The notes under the pieces: generated by a model
The model's database searches: none
What the model saw: the letters and a program-made list of their open reading frames with translations, nothing else
Told to the model about the DNA's origin: nothing
Part shown: positions 43,406 through 56,971 of the stretch, one piece after another
How the letters are laid out: each line of letters begins with the position of its first letter
How positions within the stretch are numbered: the first letter of the stretch is position 1
Assembly: GCA_000708835.1 (NCBI GenBank)
Contig: DF237100.1
Coordinates: forward strand, 80,078-144,077
From: Klebsormidium nitens
Taxonomy: Eukaryota; Streptophyta; Klebsormidiophyceae; Klebsormidiales; Klebsormidiaceae
Length of the DNA stretch: 64,000 bases
Reading direction: 5' to 3'
Translations under genes and position numbers: made by a program

Positions 43406-46400
43406 ATGTACAAACACCTTCTGACAGAGAATCCCAAAGCGTTGATTACGATGGAGAGTCTCTCTGCAACCCCATACTGCACAAAGCTGCACTCAACCCT
43501 CCAGAGTGTAAATCAATCTGGCAGCTTCTGTATCTCAAACACGCTGAAGTCCTTCAGCCTTCCAGGGCTGGAGGTGTCTGCACTCGGCCCGATAAGCATG
43601 CCGCTTAATCCCTACCAAGCGCAGCAGCTTGCACAAGCGTGCTTCCCCGCACCTTTTGGCCGCAGGTGAGAATTAAGTGTCGCGCGCTCAAATTAGCCCT
43701 TGACCTCACCAGGTTGCATTTTCTTCCAGTATTTCACGATCCAATCTTTCAAAGTGATCTGTCTCTTTTGGCGTTTTTCTACATCTGCTGGTTTAAATAG
43801 AGATCTTCTTGGAAGACCTCCGATTGCCTGCACTTGAGGTGCCATTAAGACGCCTCATTATTGTTGAATTCTCTGTCATGCTTGCTCCAGAAATGGAAGC
43901 AGGCTAAAAATTGACCTCAGGTGACGCAGCGACGCAGATTCAACGAACTGTCTCAACAGTAAGCCGCTTCCTTTCCTTCTGTAACAGGGACGCAACCATC
44001 TATGACGACAGTGTCCGCAAATGCCGGCAGCTTTCCCCCCACGAATTCAGACTAGCGGGACTGGATTGGGATTCCCAAGTGCGTCAGCTGGCAAATGAAA
44101 GGGTCAAGCGGGACCTTGGCCTCCCAGAGACTCTCACAGTGATTCCAAAACTCTACAAGTGCCTCTTATATGAGGCTGGCGACTTTTTTACGAGTCATCG
44201 TGACACCGAGAGAGAGGAAGGCATGTTTGCGACCCTGGTCATCGCGCTGCCCTCCGCACACTCTGGAGGTGAGCAGTTGGAATACAAGCCATCCATTACT
44301 CCTATCCTCAAAGATCATCTTTATTTTTGTCTTAATTCTGACCTGGCTTTTGGTAAGTTTGCGTCTGATCACGTTGCAAGCTTCGAATGGTACTTGCAGC
44401 ATCTCATTCCGGCTGCTCACAGATTACAAGGGGACCAATCTGCTCGACGACCTTGATGTGGATTTCGTTTTGCACCTCGAGACAAGCTTCGTACTTCGGA
44501 CTAGTTTTCGAAGTGAAATGATTCAAGACGCGTGTACTTCTAGGAGAGCTTGTGGTTCGCCACGCCGGCCAGGAGATTGTCGTCGACTTCGGCAGCAGAG
44601 ACCTGTACCAGCTGCACTACGCCGCCTTCTTCGCAGACTGTCAGCACGAGCTGCGGCCAGTCCGCTCGGGTTACCGCCTGGCGCTTGTCTACAACCTCAT
44701 CGCTCAGGTATGGCCCTTACAGAGTCACTGACATCAGGAACTTCTTTGTTCGGACGAGATCCGTCCGCACCAATGTAGAAGGTGACGGACTCAGTTTAGC
44801 ATGTTCACAGAGATTGAAGAAGATCCAGAAATATACCATGAGATCTGCCATGATGCAATATTCAGAACGGGAACCTTGACGGCATGAAAGCCCAAACAGA
44901 AGTTTAAGAGGTTGCCTGGGTTTCACGAAATTTCTTGACACCCTGAACTTGGTCTGAACCAACAATTTGACTAAATTCAGTTCAGATTTAATTTCAGATA
45001 AACACTCTCCAAAACCGCGACGTCGGAAGCTGATGAGCAATCGGTAAAAGTGTCGCATACGTCGAACTTTATGAAAGACAGAAGAATCTTCGTGACGTGG
45101 ATATGATGAAAACCGCCAGCACATTCTAGTTCAGGAAGAAAGTTGAAAAATATAAGAGTAATGTATCGGGCGCCTGACTGACAAAGTTAGCGACTACAGC
45201 TTTGTCACCTTATTCGTTTCCTTCCGCTCGACCGCATTCCGTTTTGATGTTTGTGGTGTATGCAGGGATCCACGCGCGTCCCGCAGCCTGCCAACAACAC
45301 GGAAGCGGCTGGAGAGATCGTGAAGGCCACCAAAGCTTGGAGCCAAGAAGAGAGAGGCCCTCAGAAGCTGGTCATCCCTTTGGCACACCAGTACTCGAGC
45401 AAGAGCCTGACCTTCGACAGCCTCCGGGGAACGGACATGGCCACCATTGACGTCATCTTGCAGGCAGCCAAGGTGCGGAAGACTCAATGTTTCTTGGCTT
45501 TTGGTGAAATGAAAAGCACTCGCTCTGAGAAAATGGGGTTATTATGTTCAAACTTGTCGAACTCCATTTAAATCCATTCGGAGAGAGTAAGTTGTTTCCT
45601 TTCAGGGCTGTCTGCTCGCACGCATGTACGTTTCCGCCGCTGGCAATAATGGTCGACTCAACACGTCCCCCGGTGCTCTGCATGACGTCACGCTTTTTCA
45701 TAGGTCAAATTCTCGCAAATATAGGAAATTGTCTCGTCGATTGACCTAATAATCGGTGTCGGTCTTGTGATTCAGGCCCCGGGTGCACCTCCCTTTCATT
45801 GTTACTTGGGAACATTGGAAAAGTACGAGGACGGTTGGAAAGAATCGTACCGGAGGGGCGACGTCACGAGTACGTACACGAAGTTGCGCGACCTGGTGGC
45901 TGCTGACGAGGCGGGGCACACGTATGACACGCTCACGTTCAGTCGGAGTGGTGAGGATCGTTCACTCGGGTCTCGTCAATCGGGGCTGAACAGCTTGTGA
46001 ACACTAGCATCTTGTAGCCTTCAAATTTGGATGGATTCATGTATGTCACGAAAGATTGATACCTTGAGTGCCGTTAGGTCATGGATTTGACTCTAAGTGA
46101 TCCACAGAACGTTAAAGAGAGCCTCACTAGGCAGCAATGTGGCTATCTTTTCTCTACCTTGTCATCCGCAGCAGACCAACGTTTGACCGACTCTTCTACT
46201 TGCAGCTTCGGAAATGCATGCTTGACGCGCTCACCCTCATCCTATTGACATTCCTGCAGAGCTCGTCCCAGAGGAAGCTCTGGACAACCGGGGCTGGGCA
46301 AGAAGGTGAAGACACCGGGAACGAGGGAGTGAAAGAGGAGCGCTGGTACCATCAGGCGGCGGTCATCCTCTGGCTGCACACTAATCACTGGGAGGTGATC

Positions 46401-48996
46401 AGCGCCGACAACGGAGATCAGGCCGTCATGGTGAGCCAGCGGAACACCTGACGGAGCAGGGTCGATCGGAGATGGCAACTCGCTCCCCTATGCATTCATT
46501 CCCTCTGCAAATCATTCCAACCTATGAAAGGACATGGTCGTAAAGCTACCATACTTTGACGAGCGTCTGTTATAGACTGGCAACAATGAGAAAGGCAGTG
46601 TTTCTTTACCACCCTTTCAATTTTGGTATATTCCAGGAGGCGTGCTCAGTTTCCGACGCGCTGAGAGCTCTTCCGCGCATTCTTGAGGCCGTATGCATGC
46701 GCACGGGAACCCTTTCTCCAGGGGAGGCGGGCACCGTCACGGATCTCATCCTCAAGCACGGCCACGTGTCACTCGAGGACGAGATGTCGCGTGCGCTCGA
46801 GGCGCTGTGCAAACGTTCGAACCTGCTTTCAGACGTTCATGCCAGAAAGCTGGCCAATCTCGTCATTCAACACGGCACTATGGACCATGCAAAGGTGAGC
46901 ATCCAAGTTTAGCAACGGCCGTCACGTCGTTCTTCTGGTGTTGTCAGCCCGGCAACGAATAATGGGCACACATTTTAACATTGGGACTCGTGAAGATTAC
47001 TAAGGACAGCCAAAATGAGATGAAAGCATCAATTGTTGCATCTGCTTGCTAAAAAGTCACCCGAAACAAACGCTCTGTTGGACTGGATTCTGCATCTGAA
47101 CCTGCCTTCAGCGGCCAAGTCTTTCTGTAACTGTCTTGCTCTTTCGACCGCTGAAACTCTGCTTCTCCGTATAACTTTTTCTTGTCCAATAGAAACAGGT
47201 TTCTGAATGCCACGACGTGCACTTACAAAATTCTCGTCCCACAAGTAAGCCTCCAAAACATCAGCAGACGATGCACCAGTTTTACACGAGACACAAACGA
47301 CGTCCTACGTTCCTTCGCATATCGCAAGCTTCGCCCTAAACGCACTGAACAACTTCGAACGCGGCAACAGTTGATCCTCGTTTTGCTGCTGCTTCCAGAC
47401 GTTTGTCCATCGCTATCGTGGCCCGCACGCGCCCGCCAAGCCCGTCGTGGCTCTCCTCGGGGCCCACTTCGGCTGGGAACCGCTGCAGCTACAACTGCTC
47501 GCCGCTATCAAGCACTCTTTCTCTCCATCCAATCTGGCCCGCGGCTTCTGGCTCATGCTAGACGTAGGGCCACCTTTTGCAAACCAAGAAGGGTCGGCTG
47601 AAGGAGAGCCCCGCTGCGGGGCGGCCGCGGGGGCCAGCTCGACCGGGGGCAAAGGGCGCCTGGACGGAGCGGCTGCGGCCGCGAGCGAGCGCGCGCGCGT
47701 CGAACTGTGCGCGGACGCCGTCGCCTGGTTGACCGCGTTCGTTTGCGCGCGCCGCCTCGCTGTCGATGACTGGGATAAAGGCGACGATAATCTCCAGTTC
47801 GGCCTCAGAGACATAACTGCCACCGGAGCCTATTTAACGGTTCTGGAGCGGTACGGACCCAACAGCTGGGCACTCTTGACGGAGAGAGTAGCGAAAGAAT
47901 TGGTTGGCGTCTCCCTGACTATGGCGACGGAGCTGCTGTTCAGGATCGCGGTCGACAAATGCGGCGGGTGCCCGGGCGCACGCGCAAACGGCGACCTTTT
48001 ACCTGGGGCCGTGGCTTTCTGCAAGAGCTTTGCGAACGAGGTGGTCGCCGCGCTTCTGAAAGAACAGGACGCGCCGCCCCCTCCCCCACCCCGCTCGACG
48101 CCGTACTATTATGATCCGCTAGACCCCGCGCGTAGCCCTGAGTGGTTCTGCCAACTGCTCCGGTCACTCCACTGCCTCCAAGTTCCCCTGGAAACCATGC
48201 AGTCGTTGTTCGCCCACTTCGTCGCCACGCCTCGGCTTCACGACGTAGACACGACAGTCGTTCCGGCAATCGAGCCGCTTTTTGAGTGGTTAGGAGCCGA
48301 CCGCGCCAAAGCGACCCCCTGGTTTGTGAAGCTCTGCCTGGCGTGCCTGGCCGAGCGGAAGAAGGTCTGTGTGGAGCCTCCCGTGCCGCGGAACTGGGCG
48401 GTTCCCGCAACGTGCGGGTGCGACTGCGACAATTGCCAGGAGCTACTAAAACTCTGCCTCCATCCAGCCCGCACGCGACATACTATGACTGTGCCAGAAG
48501 AGATGGAGGCCCATGTACGGGACACTGTGCAAAGGTGAGCCAGACACTTTGCGGCCTGAGCAGGCTTCACTGCCAAACTCAAGTTTTGATGTATGTCATT
48601 GTGTTTAGATGTATGTCAAGGGTATTCGTATATCAACATTTGTTGTTTTCCGACAGTATTGGATTGGCCTTGATCATTAGAAGCACCTTCTAGAGCTCCT
48701 TTGCACGGCGCAGTGCCAGCTATAAAAGTCCAAGCACCCTGGAAAGTGGTTAAAGCCAAGGGGGTTTGCTCTACAGGTACGCAATCCCCGTCTGGACGGA
48801 AGGGCGAAAAGGGCGTACCTATCTCGAGTGGATCCAGGTTGGCTCTACAGGCTTCTCCGATGAATGGGATGCGACTCAGGCCGTCCGGTTGCAGGAGGCT
48901 TACGCGAAGAACGTAGAAAAGCTAGCGCAAACTGAAAAGGTCCTCAACAAGGTGCTTGGAGAAGATCTGCTTGCCAATTTGAAGGGGAACGTGTGA
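43406..48996 (+). CDS. Large 2-oxoglutarate/Fe(II) oxygenase-domain protein, apparent frameshift
   Basis: Nine exons: 43406..43665, 43988..44268, 44544..44707, 45266..45472, 45776..45950, 46260..46430, 46637..46894, 47399..48534, 48777..48996, about 956 residues if one surplus base in the sixth exon is discounted. ATG 43406 is the longest choice; 43451 in the same frame is possible. The N-terminal part is a prolyl-4-hydroxylase-like double-stranded beta-helix. It has candidate iron ligands His157 and Asp159 in FFTSHRDTE and His215 in DCQHELRP, and 2OG-binding Arg225 in SGYRLALVYNL. A long helical C-terminal region of about 700 residues follows, including ERWYHQAAVILWL, with a Cys cluster CGCDCDNC near the end. 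The same arrangement occurs in uncharacterised plant and fungal proteins, so the substrate is unknown. The sixth exon is one base too long: the frame GELVPEEALDNRGW runs into TGA, while the continuation (EDTGNEGVKEERWY) is in another frame. Confidence 0.75.
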
Positions 48997-50037
48997 ACCT
49001 AAAAACTACTTCGCGTATACGTTCTCGGATGTTCATTCTGCGAAAGAGCTAGACATGCCATGCGCACCGTGGCACGTGTTCCGTGCTTGTAGATCTACGT
49101 TGTAATATACCATGCATGTACGTATTATCATTTACGAAGTATACGAAGGAAAAACGTACATGCTCGCCTCTCATTGTCGGAAGACCTGTTTACCAACCCT
49201 GGGCCGCAGTTACGTACAATTGAAGTGGATTGACTTTGTAGCCGGCTGTATATCCTTATTGAAAGAGGCCCGCACGCGCGAATACAGTGTAGTGCTGCAG
49301 CGGCTGCGTTTGCTCGCGACACCAGATTTCCAAGCGGTCAACCGATGTCGACGTACGTAGGACGCGCCTAGGCGCACATGTGCATGCTTCATACAATTGC
49401 ACGATCTGAATCCATCCTCGCACATGTACCTACAATGTGGGGCGGCAAGTGCCACTGTGCATATATAACCACTAGGGCCCAATTGCATGCATGCTTTCAT
49501 ATAGGACCGTAATTCAGTAATGAAAGCGTGTGGGCGCGAACATACGTGTACTCGTCGGAAGATCCTGCTGTACAGCCACATACATTCGGAAAGCTCGACA
49601 TGTCAGATATGAAAGAGGAGTTTGCGGAAGCATCAGCCTCCAGAACTCATATCATTGTGCATGGCTTTTTGATTGCTTCCCCTTTATTGCATGCAGCAAG
49701 AAGGGCCGCTGTCAGGGTACAAGGCACCATACTTTCAAAATTTATAGCGGGACCATATGCGGCGCGGAGCATGGGAAGATAATCACAGCGCACTTTTGCT
49801 TAGCAATCTGACACACACAGAATCCTTCGTTGCAGACATGGAGACAATTATCCGCAGCAAGCTTTTGAAGTGGCCCGCTTGAACTACAAAACGCCCTCCA
49901 AAAAGGCAGTGCGCGAGCATTGATTTAGTCGTCCCACCCCCCCCATGTCACTCCTCGCAGACCTCGGACCCCTTCCCACACCCCGCCCCCAGTTCCTTGA
50001 CGATAACTCCTTCCCCTTCCCCCGTTGCTCCCCTTAT
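48997..50037. other. Tail-to-tail intergenic region, oxygenase / ABCF4
   Basis: 1.04 kb with two 3' UTRs. Several CATGCATG and TACGTA palindromic 6-8-mers occur between 49090 and 49500, in AT-richer DNA. No open frame with similarity and no RNA gene were seen. Confidence 0.5.
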
Positions 50038-53000
50038 CTACTCGTCCAACTCTTTGTTGATCTCCTTGATCAGCTCTTTTCTATATTCCTCGAACGATCC
50101 GTCATACCGCGCCACCTTCCCGTGCTCCACTACCCACACCTCGCTCGTCTCCTCGTCCCCGCACACACGCGAAATGAGCCGCGCGTCGTGGCTCACGAGC
50201 ACCACTCCCCCACTGAACTCTTCTAGAGCGTCTGCCAAAGCGTCGATGCTCTGCATGTCCAGATGGTTCGTTGGCTCGTCGAACAACAGTCTGCGGAAGG
50301 ATCGAGACGGTTAAGCAACCAAAAGGGGAGGCGAACCAGATAGATACAAACACTCTGATGAGGAACTTTAGACGCGGGGGCAAGTCAAATAGCAAACTGG
50401 CGCAGGCAGAGTTTGGCGGCAAAGGTTTGTGGGCACCAGGAAGGCAAAAGTCAAACGCAAGGGAACTTAAACCTGGCTGAAACAAACGAGGGAGAAGACG
50501 GAGGTAAACAGAGAGAACAAGGACCTCGCAGAGGTGTATGGAGAATAAAGAAGCCATATCTGCTTCAGAGTACGGGGTGTGTTAAAAGATATAGGGAGGT
50601 AGAGTCCAAGAAAACAAGGTAAACGACTGTACTCCTCTACCGCCAGATCGCAAAGTTACCTTGACTCAAAGCGAAGAGGCTCCTCCAGGCGAAACGACTT
50701 TCCCGCCCTTGTTGCTTGCGAACGTGGTTCACCGTTGCCCCTCTTAGACAAAGTGGGACACAATGAAGAGCACGTTGCCCATCGCTTGGCACTACGGTCA
50801 CTTAGAAACGGACTCGTCTACTTACATGTGCGGCTGCTTGAGCGATATTGAGGTGAACACGACGCGCGCCTTCTGGCCGCCCGACAATTTGATGATTGGC
50901 GTGAGGTGGTTGTGGCTGGGCAGCCCGAACTTGCCCAGCTTGGCGCGCATCGCCTCGCTCTTACTGGGGCCCTCCTGGTCAGGGTACAGCCGCAACAGGT
51001 ACTGCGCGAAGGAAAAGGAGACGTGAGCTATTGGATAGCCGTTAGGCAGTTGATTCTCAAATTAGGTATCAATTTCACGGTCAAGGTGGTGTTTGGGATT
51101 GGTTTTGAGCACAAAATGAGGTATTGAGCTTCTGCTTACGAGGCGCCGAACCGGCTTTCGGGGCCCTCTTAAGCAACCAAACGTCGCGAAATTGCACAAG
51201 ACAGAAATAACGGGGTATGCAGACCGACGTCGCCGACTTTCGTCTGGAAGGGGAGGCCGGAAATGCGTCGAGATAGGAGGACTTTATGCACAAAAGCCTT
51301 GAATTAAATCCAACGCACGAGCGCAAAGGTATGGGAGGGGAGGTTGGCGCTTCTGCAAAGCGGCCGATTGCTGCTCCTCTTCACCTGGATAAACAAGCAT
51401 AAAAAGGCACCAGCAGGGAACCCTCCGCCTGCATGAATCCGAGGACTCAATTCAGCACGTTTGCACAGCCCCGCAGCAATACCACCCCAGAGCCCGAAAA
51501 GATTCTCACCTTCTGAAGCACCTTTGAACCCAACAGACAAAACTACACATATGAATTCTGGGAGTCTATAATACTTAGGGCCGCTCCCTCACCTGCACGG
51601 GGTTCTCGTCCATTGTCAGCAAGTCCACAAAGTGCTGCGAATACCGCCCGATGCGCAGCTTCTGACTCCGCCTCGTTTCTCCCTCCGTCGGGTCCAGATC
51701 CCCGGCCAGCAGGTTCAGCAGCGTCGACTTCCCCGCCCCGTTGGGCCCAATGATCGCCACCCTAGTTCCCATGTCCACCCCCACGTTGACGTCACTCAGC
51801 CGGAAGTCCGACCGGTTCGGGTACTCAAAGCTGACGTCAATTATTTGCAGCAGGGGCGGCGTCAGCAGCGTCGGCTCCGGGAAATGGAACACCACCTCGT
51901 AGTCTTTCCACTTCCGGGGGGCTTCCACAGGCGCGTCCTCGTCCCCCCCCGCCGCGGCGGCGGCCTTGCCTTTACTCTTTTTCTCCCGCTTTTCCTGCGC
52001 CATTTTGGCGCGGTCCTTGACCTTATCCTGGCTGGCCTTGCTGCCGCTCGCTTTGGCGGCCTTAAGCTGCTTGTCGTACTTCTCGTAAAGCTTGTTGTTC
52101 TCCGTCCGTTTCTTCTCGTACATGTCGTCGAACGCGTCGAAGTTGCCCCTGCGGAGAGCCCGCGGGGGAGGCGTCAAGACTCGTGCTTCGAGAAGGCAGT
52201 GCTACCAAAAGCACATCGTGTGCTCGGAGAGAAATAGCTAAACTCAAGGGGTACAGTGCCGAATCTTCAAGGCTTTATCCTACGTTGAACAACTAACACG
52301 ACCTGATTTTCAAGCCCAGTGGAACAGTAAGTAAGTATCCAGATAATCTTCACGTCGAAGCAAAGTATCTCCCTAACGAATCAACTATCCAGTCAAGACA
52401 TGCCAGCGTACCACTCAAGACATTTCCGCCTCTCCAACCTCATGCTGATCATCTTTGTTCCCAAAGATGCTGTTTGACCTTTCCTTTAAACCTAGAATAG
52501 GGCCCCAGATAGGTTGCGCAAGTGCCCTCAAACGGGAACTCTGGAGAGCAGGGTTCCAAAACTCTGGCTTTCAGATCTTTTGGGGTTTGCCCCTCACCTG
52601 TAGTAGTGCAGCTTGAGATCAAACAGGTGTATAATATCGGTGCAGACGGAGTTGAGGAAGTCGCGGTCGTGAGACACGACCACGAGCGTCTTCTTCCAGC
52701 GCATGAGGTACTCCTCGAGCCACAGCACGGCGCGCAGGTCCAAGTGATTAGTAGGCTCGTCCAGGAGAAGCAGCGTGGGCTGGATGAAGAGCGCGCGCGC
52801 GAGGGAGATGCGCATGCGCCACCCGCCGCTGAAGGACTTGGTGGCTCGGCCCTGCGATTTTGGGGGAAGAAGAATGTTTGTCAGACGGCGTGGGGTCAAA
52901 CCTGGAAAGGAAGCGACCATCAGGTTGGATAGTGGTGGCGAGCGTGAATTCCATCTTTGGTCGGACGAAGTGTTCACAAAACATGCAGAGTAGGTTGGAG

Positions 53001-56000
53001 GTAGCCGTCTAACTTGCTGAAGGTCAAAGTCGAGAGTCTTGTGCGTCACGCCAGAATTTATACTGGAGGCGAAATTGCGCAAAAGGGTTCCTCATCCCCT
53101 TCCTCTCCCAAGTGAGAATCTGGTTCTGGAAAAATGCTGAACGGACCTTGATCACACAGCGGGGCGTCTCCGATCAATGGCAACATGAGAACGCGAAGAT
53201 TGGCGGCCAAGCTTGTTCAACTTGGCCTCAAGAAAGATTGCCACAGATCCCAACGGTTGACCGGCAAAAGTGAGGTGACGGGATTGTTAATGCTAGCTTG
53301 AAGAGCAAACAAGCTTTCCATGAATGCTTGCACATATACTCGTAGACCGAGCCTGTAGCCGTAACGTCTCAACAAGAATCATATTCTCACCTCACTAAAT
53401 CCAAGTGAGTCCTGCTTAGACAAGAAACAAGTTCATCCCTCGTCCTTTACCAAAGTCAAAACGAGCAACGACCGTCCGTTGGTGCCTTGTCAAGGCAGTA
53501 AGAGAACGAACGACCATCCGTCTTTTGGCGTCCCGTCAAAGCAGAAAGAAAACGAACGACCGTCCATTGGCGCACCCCGTCGAACCAGAAAGCGTAACGA
53601 CAGCCTGAAGCCTACCACTTTCCAATTCAACCTCCGCAATAATATTCGACTTGGGAACTTGAGAGCGAAATTGCTGACACTGCCCTTTTCCTTGCTCGTT
53701 TTCTGGCCCCCACCTGCATAGCGGAGTCAAAGCCCAGTCCTGCCAGAATCTTGGACGCCCTCGCGTCCGCTGACTCGGCACCAATCTCCTTCATGCGCTC
53801 GTAAATCACCGTCAAGCGATCCGCCGCCGCTGCCTCTTCTTCCTCGTCAACATCTTTGCTGTCGTCATCTAACGTCAGGGCCTGTCCAAAACGAGACAGA
53901 AGGTCAGCGCACCAAGGAAAAGCTTCATTGACGGTTGGAAACAGCTTCCAACAAGACATCGGTTAGCAACCTCGCGCAGTCAAAGTGGCAAACAATGGAG
54001 GGGACCCAAGGTATTACTCGACCCAACGCTCCCGCAAGTCTCGTCTCTGCATGAAAAGCACGTTGAGTACGGTATATAGCACCTGACTACAAAGACTGAC
54101 AATCGCTGTGTCTGCAGAACAGATTCATTTTGCTCATATCATCTCACCACTCTGCTCCAACTCGTTGCCGCAACTGTGGGGACAATCTGTCAGTTCCCTC
54201 TGTCTGAGAACGATTCTTCCCAATTCAGAAGGAAAGGATATGCGGCCTGAGACTCCCTCACCTGTAACCGCTGCTCCTCCTCTCTGAGCGACACAAGCTC
54301 CTGGTCTGCCGCCACCACCGCCTCCAACGCACTCTTGTCCTCGCCCACGACCTGACATCAGCATAAGAAATGCAAGGGTCAGAACAAGGGTCGTCCGAGG
54401 ACCCTGACATATTACATATCCGAGCATCACAAACATAAGCAAGATGCTGCTCGGGCAAAGTAAAGCCTTCATGACATTCCCCTCGTCACTGACTCCGTTT
54501 TGCATGCTCTGACATTTTGATTGCTGTTACGACGTGCTACGAACTGCGGACATATCATTCTTCAGAGAATGGTTATGTTGGAAAAGATTTGACACCCCCG
54601 AGGAAACATTGATCGACGGAGGTGAAAGTGCCGATCCTTGGGAGAAACAAAGTCCGCCAGTAATTTACAAATCGCACTCATCAAACAACTTGTTTACCAC
54701 AAGGATACTTGGCCTGAAGTCTTGTTTCAGCCCATCGCACAGGCGGGACACCAAAACTTATCAAATCGAGACCCTGGTTTCAAGAAGCACACGCACACGG
54801 ATAACCACTGGCAAAACCCTCACCTCCTGTTCCACTAGCAGGACGTCAATATTCTTCGGGATTGGTATTTGTCGCGTGGACACCAGTTTGAGCAGCGTCG
54901 TTTTGCCCTTCCCGTTCGGCCCCACGAGGCCGTACCTCCTGCCCGCAACGATGTTCAAGTTCGTGTTCACTAGCAGCTCCTTCCCCTTCGCCGACACCGA
55001 AAAGTTCTCCACCTTGACATCCCTACTGTTCGCGTCGACCGCTTCTTGCTCCCCCTCTAGTTGGCTGGACCGCGAAGCCACGGCCACCGAGAAAGCATTC
55101 ATGTCGTCCCGCAGGGCCTCTTCTTTTATTTTGAGCGCCGCGGCCGCTTGCTGCATCTCTTTCCGTTCCCGCTTCTTGGCTTCGCGGTCTGTCACCGATG
55201 TGTCTAGCTCTGCAGCGTCGGACTTTGCGCTCACAGAGACAGGTCTGGACCCGGATGAGCTGGCCTGGAGATAAGTTAGAGAAAGTTTAGTCGAAGGAGA
55301 ATCCTGTCTTGTGACTGGGGCAAGTCAGCATCACCCGGGGTTGTGCAGTTCAGAGGACATATTCGAAGGCCTTCTGAGAGTATCCGCCCGGGTTAAACAA
55401 ACGACAATCATAGAAGAAAGTTCCTCTGATACAGGCTTCCTGAGAAAGCTGCCTTTTCAAGCCTGGAAGCAGGTTTCGATGAGCAGAAGACTGCCCACGC
55501 AGCCCCGACATGCGCAATGCAACCCTGAGCAATCGGCGACAGGCGCTCTGCTTGTAAAAGTGGGCGGGCCCTTAGCTTGGTTTCCCCCCTCCAATCAGAG
55601 ATCCAAAGGTGATCACATCACAAGAATATGGATATGTGAAGGGCACAACGAACGACAGAAAGACAAAGGAGAGGGCAGAGCGGCCAAACCAGGCAGCAGA
55701 TCTAAGACTGATCACAGGCAGGATTTGAGTCGAATCTGATTCAGAACCAAACATATACTTGGTAATGGTCATGCATAAGGAGACGCTTTCAACAAACATC
55801 CCATCGCAGCATTGGTGGAAAAACTTACCTTAGCACCGCCAGCTGCTCCGGCTCCTTCTTCCTCTCCCTCTAGTTCCTCCTCATCATCAGACGGCGGAAG
55901 ATCAATCCCCCCAAGATAGCTATCTCCCGGCTTCGGGCCTCCTTTTCCTTTCAGCTGTGGCTTTGGCTTTGGCTTGGCCTTTGTCTTCTCTTCTGCAGGA

Positions 56001-56134
56001 GCACTGCTGCTCGACTTTGCAGAAGAACTCTTCCTTGTGTCCCTATCTTTCCTCACGCTGACCTGTGCGGAGGTGAAATCATCAACCGCATCAGCGCCGG
56101 AGGGCGACTTCTTGACAGTCTTCTCACGGACCAT
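50038..56134 (-). CDS. ABCF4: ABC-F family ATPase, ABCF4/GCN20-type
   Basis: Eight exons: complement(50038..50290, 50826..51001, 51593..52148, 52598..52851, 53714..53881, 54262..54351, 54824..55264, 55829..56134), 747 residues (Arabidopsis ABCF4 is about 720), phases closing. ATG 56134 starts [13 protein letters not shown]; the frame further upstream opens only with TTG. Order: Lys/Ser-rich tail with [18 protein letters not shown]; first ATPase domain with Walker [10 protein letters not shown] near residue 217, signature FSGGWRMR, Walker [13 protein letters not shown] and switch His in VVVSHDRDF; a charged linker; second domain with [17 protein letters not shown] and [11 protein letters not shown]. 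There are no membrane segments, as expected for ABC-F, a soluble class that acts on ribosomes. GCN20-type members link ribosomes to Gcn1/Gcn2 or ribosome rescue; the exact role of plant ABCF4 is not settled. Near-identical stretches to the Arabidopsis orthologue make the call firm. The fourth intron in transcript order holds a degenerate minisatellite. Confidence 0.95.
53467..53600. repeat. Degenerate minisatellite, about 46-bp unit, three copies
   Basis: In an ABCF4 intron the plus strand carries three imperfect copies of a unit beginning AACGACCGTCC and containing TTGGTGCC..GTCAAGGCAG-like sequence followed by AGAAAGAAAACGA. Copies start near 53467, 53508 and 53552. Copies differ at several positions each. 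No function is implied. Confidence 0.65.
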
Positions 56135-56971
56135 GGCTGCGACTTTTGCAACGAGCGCGCAATGCTGACCAGATCGACCAAGGCGTTGATTTTTCAAGCA
56201 GAAATCCTAAACTTCTACCTCTCATACAAAGTCAAGGACGAGGAAATAGCCCCTCCAGAGTCCAGAAGATCTGCTGGCAATTGAGGCTTGAGGAACTGCT
56301 GTCAAGAAGTGTCACTGTCATGAGTGACAAACTCGCAAGTTGCAAGCTGAGCGCTCGCTGTACAAACTTCATGCAAAGCTCAAAATTGATTCTAAATTTT
56401 TTGAAGATTGAAGCAGCAGAAGGCAGCGGCAATTCATGCTGACAACGTAAAAACCTGAGCGCCAAATATGATCATAAGCAGCGGTTTCTACACTATACGA
56501 CGCGACGCTTTTGACGTTTGTTGAACGAATATGGCTGGGCCTCCCAGATTTCGGAGGCTAGGTACTAATAGATACCGAAAATTGGAACTTTCCATTTTGT
56601 AGAATTCATTGCAGATTCATCGACACGTGAAATTAATGTACCGTACCCTATGATCGGGCCAGCTTTTGCTGGCTCGTATATGCAGCTGTCCAAATACCAT
56701 CGGGGCATAAACAAAAGGGACAAACTGGGACAAACGTGTTACATATGTAGTACTAGTATTACCGAGCGGGTCCAAATTTCGAAGAGAGTTCTTGGAGAAG
56801 GCGCTTGCTGATTGAATGAACTTGATCAGCTGGTGGCAGCAGGAGGAAGGGGGAGGAAGGGGGAGGAAGCGCGAAGAGCAAGTAGCGAGCAGCTGTCATC
56901 AGTGAGCAGCGAGGGGTTCTGCCCAGTCCATGCCTTGGGCACAGCTGCCATTTTATGAGCACTGAGTCAGC
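56135..56971. promoter_or_regulatory. Divergent promoter region, ABCF4 / BRIP-like
   Basis: 837 bp between two divergent starts. It contains a GGAAGGGGGAGGAAGGGGGAGG purine run near 56845-56866, about 110 bp before the BRIP ATG. An ATG at 56955 lies 17 bp upstream of that ATG in another frame that stays open to 57197, so it could act as an overlapping upstream ORF. Confidence 0.5.

Noticed and set aside
45601-45715. Possible extra exon in the oxygenase gene after TTTCAG at 45605
   Set aside because: The exons ending at 45472 and starting at 45776 join in phase with good family similarity, and inserting this piece adds no recognisable sequence.
51632-52237. 201-codon plus-strand frame
   Set aside because: It is antisense to the ABCF4 exon carrying the second Walker A motif; no independent support.
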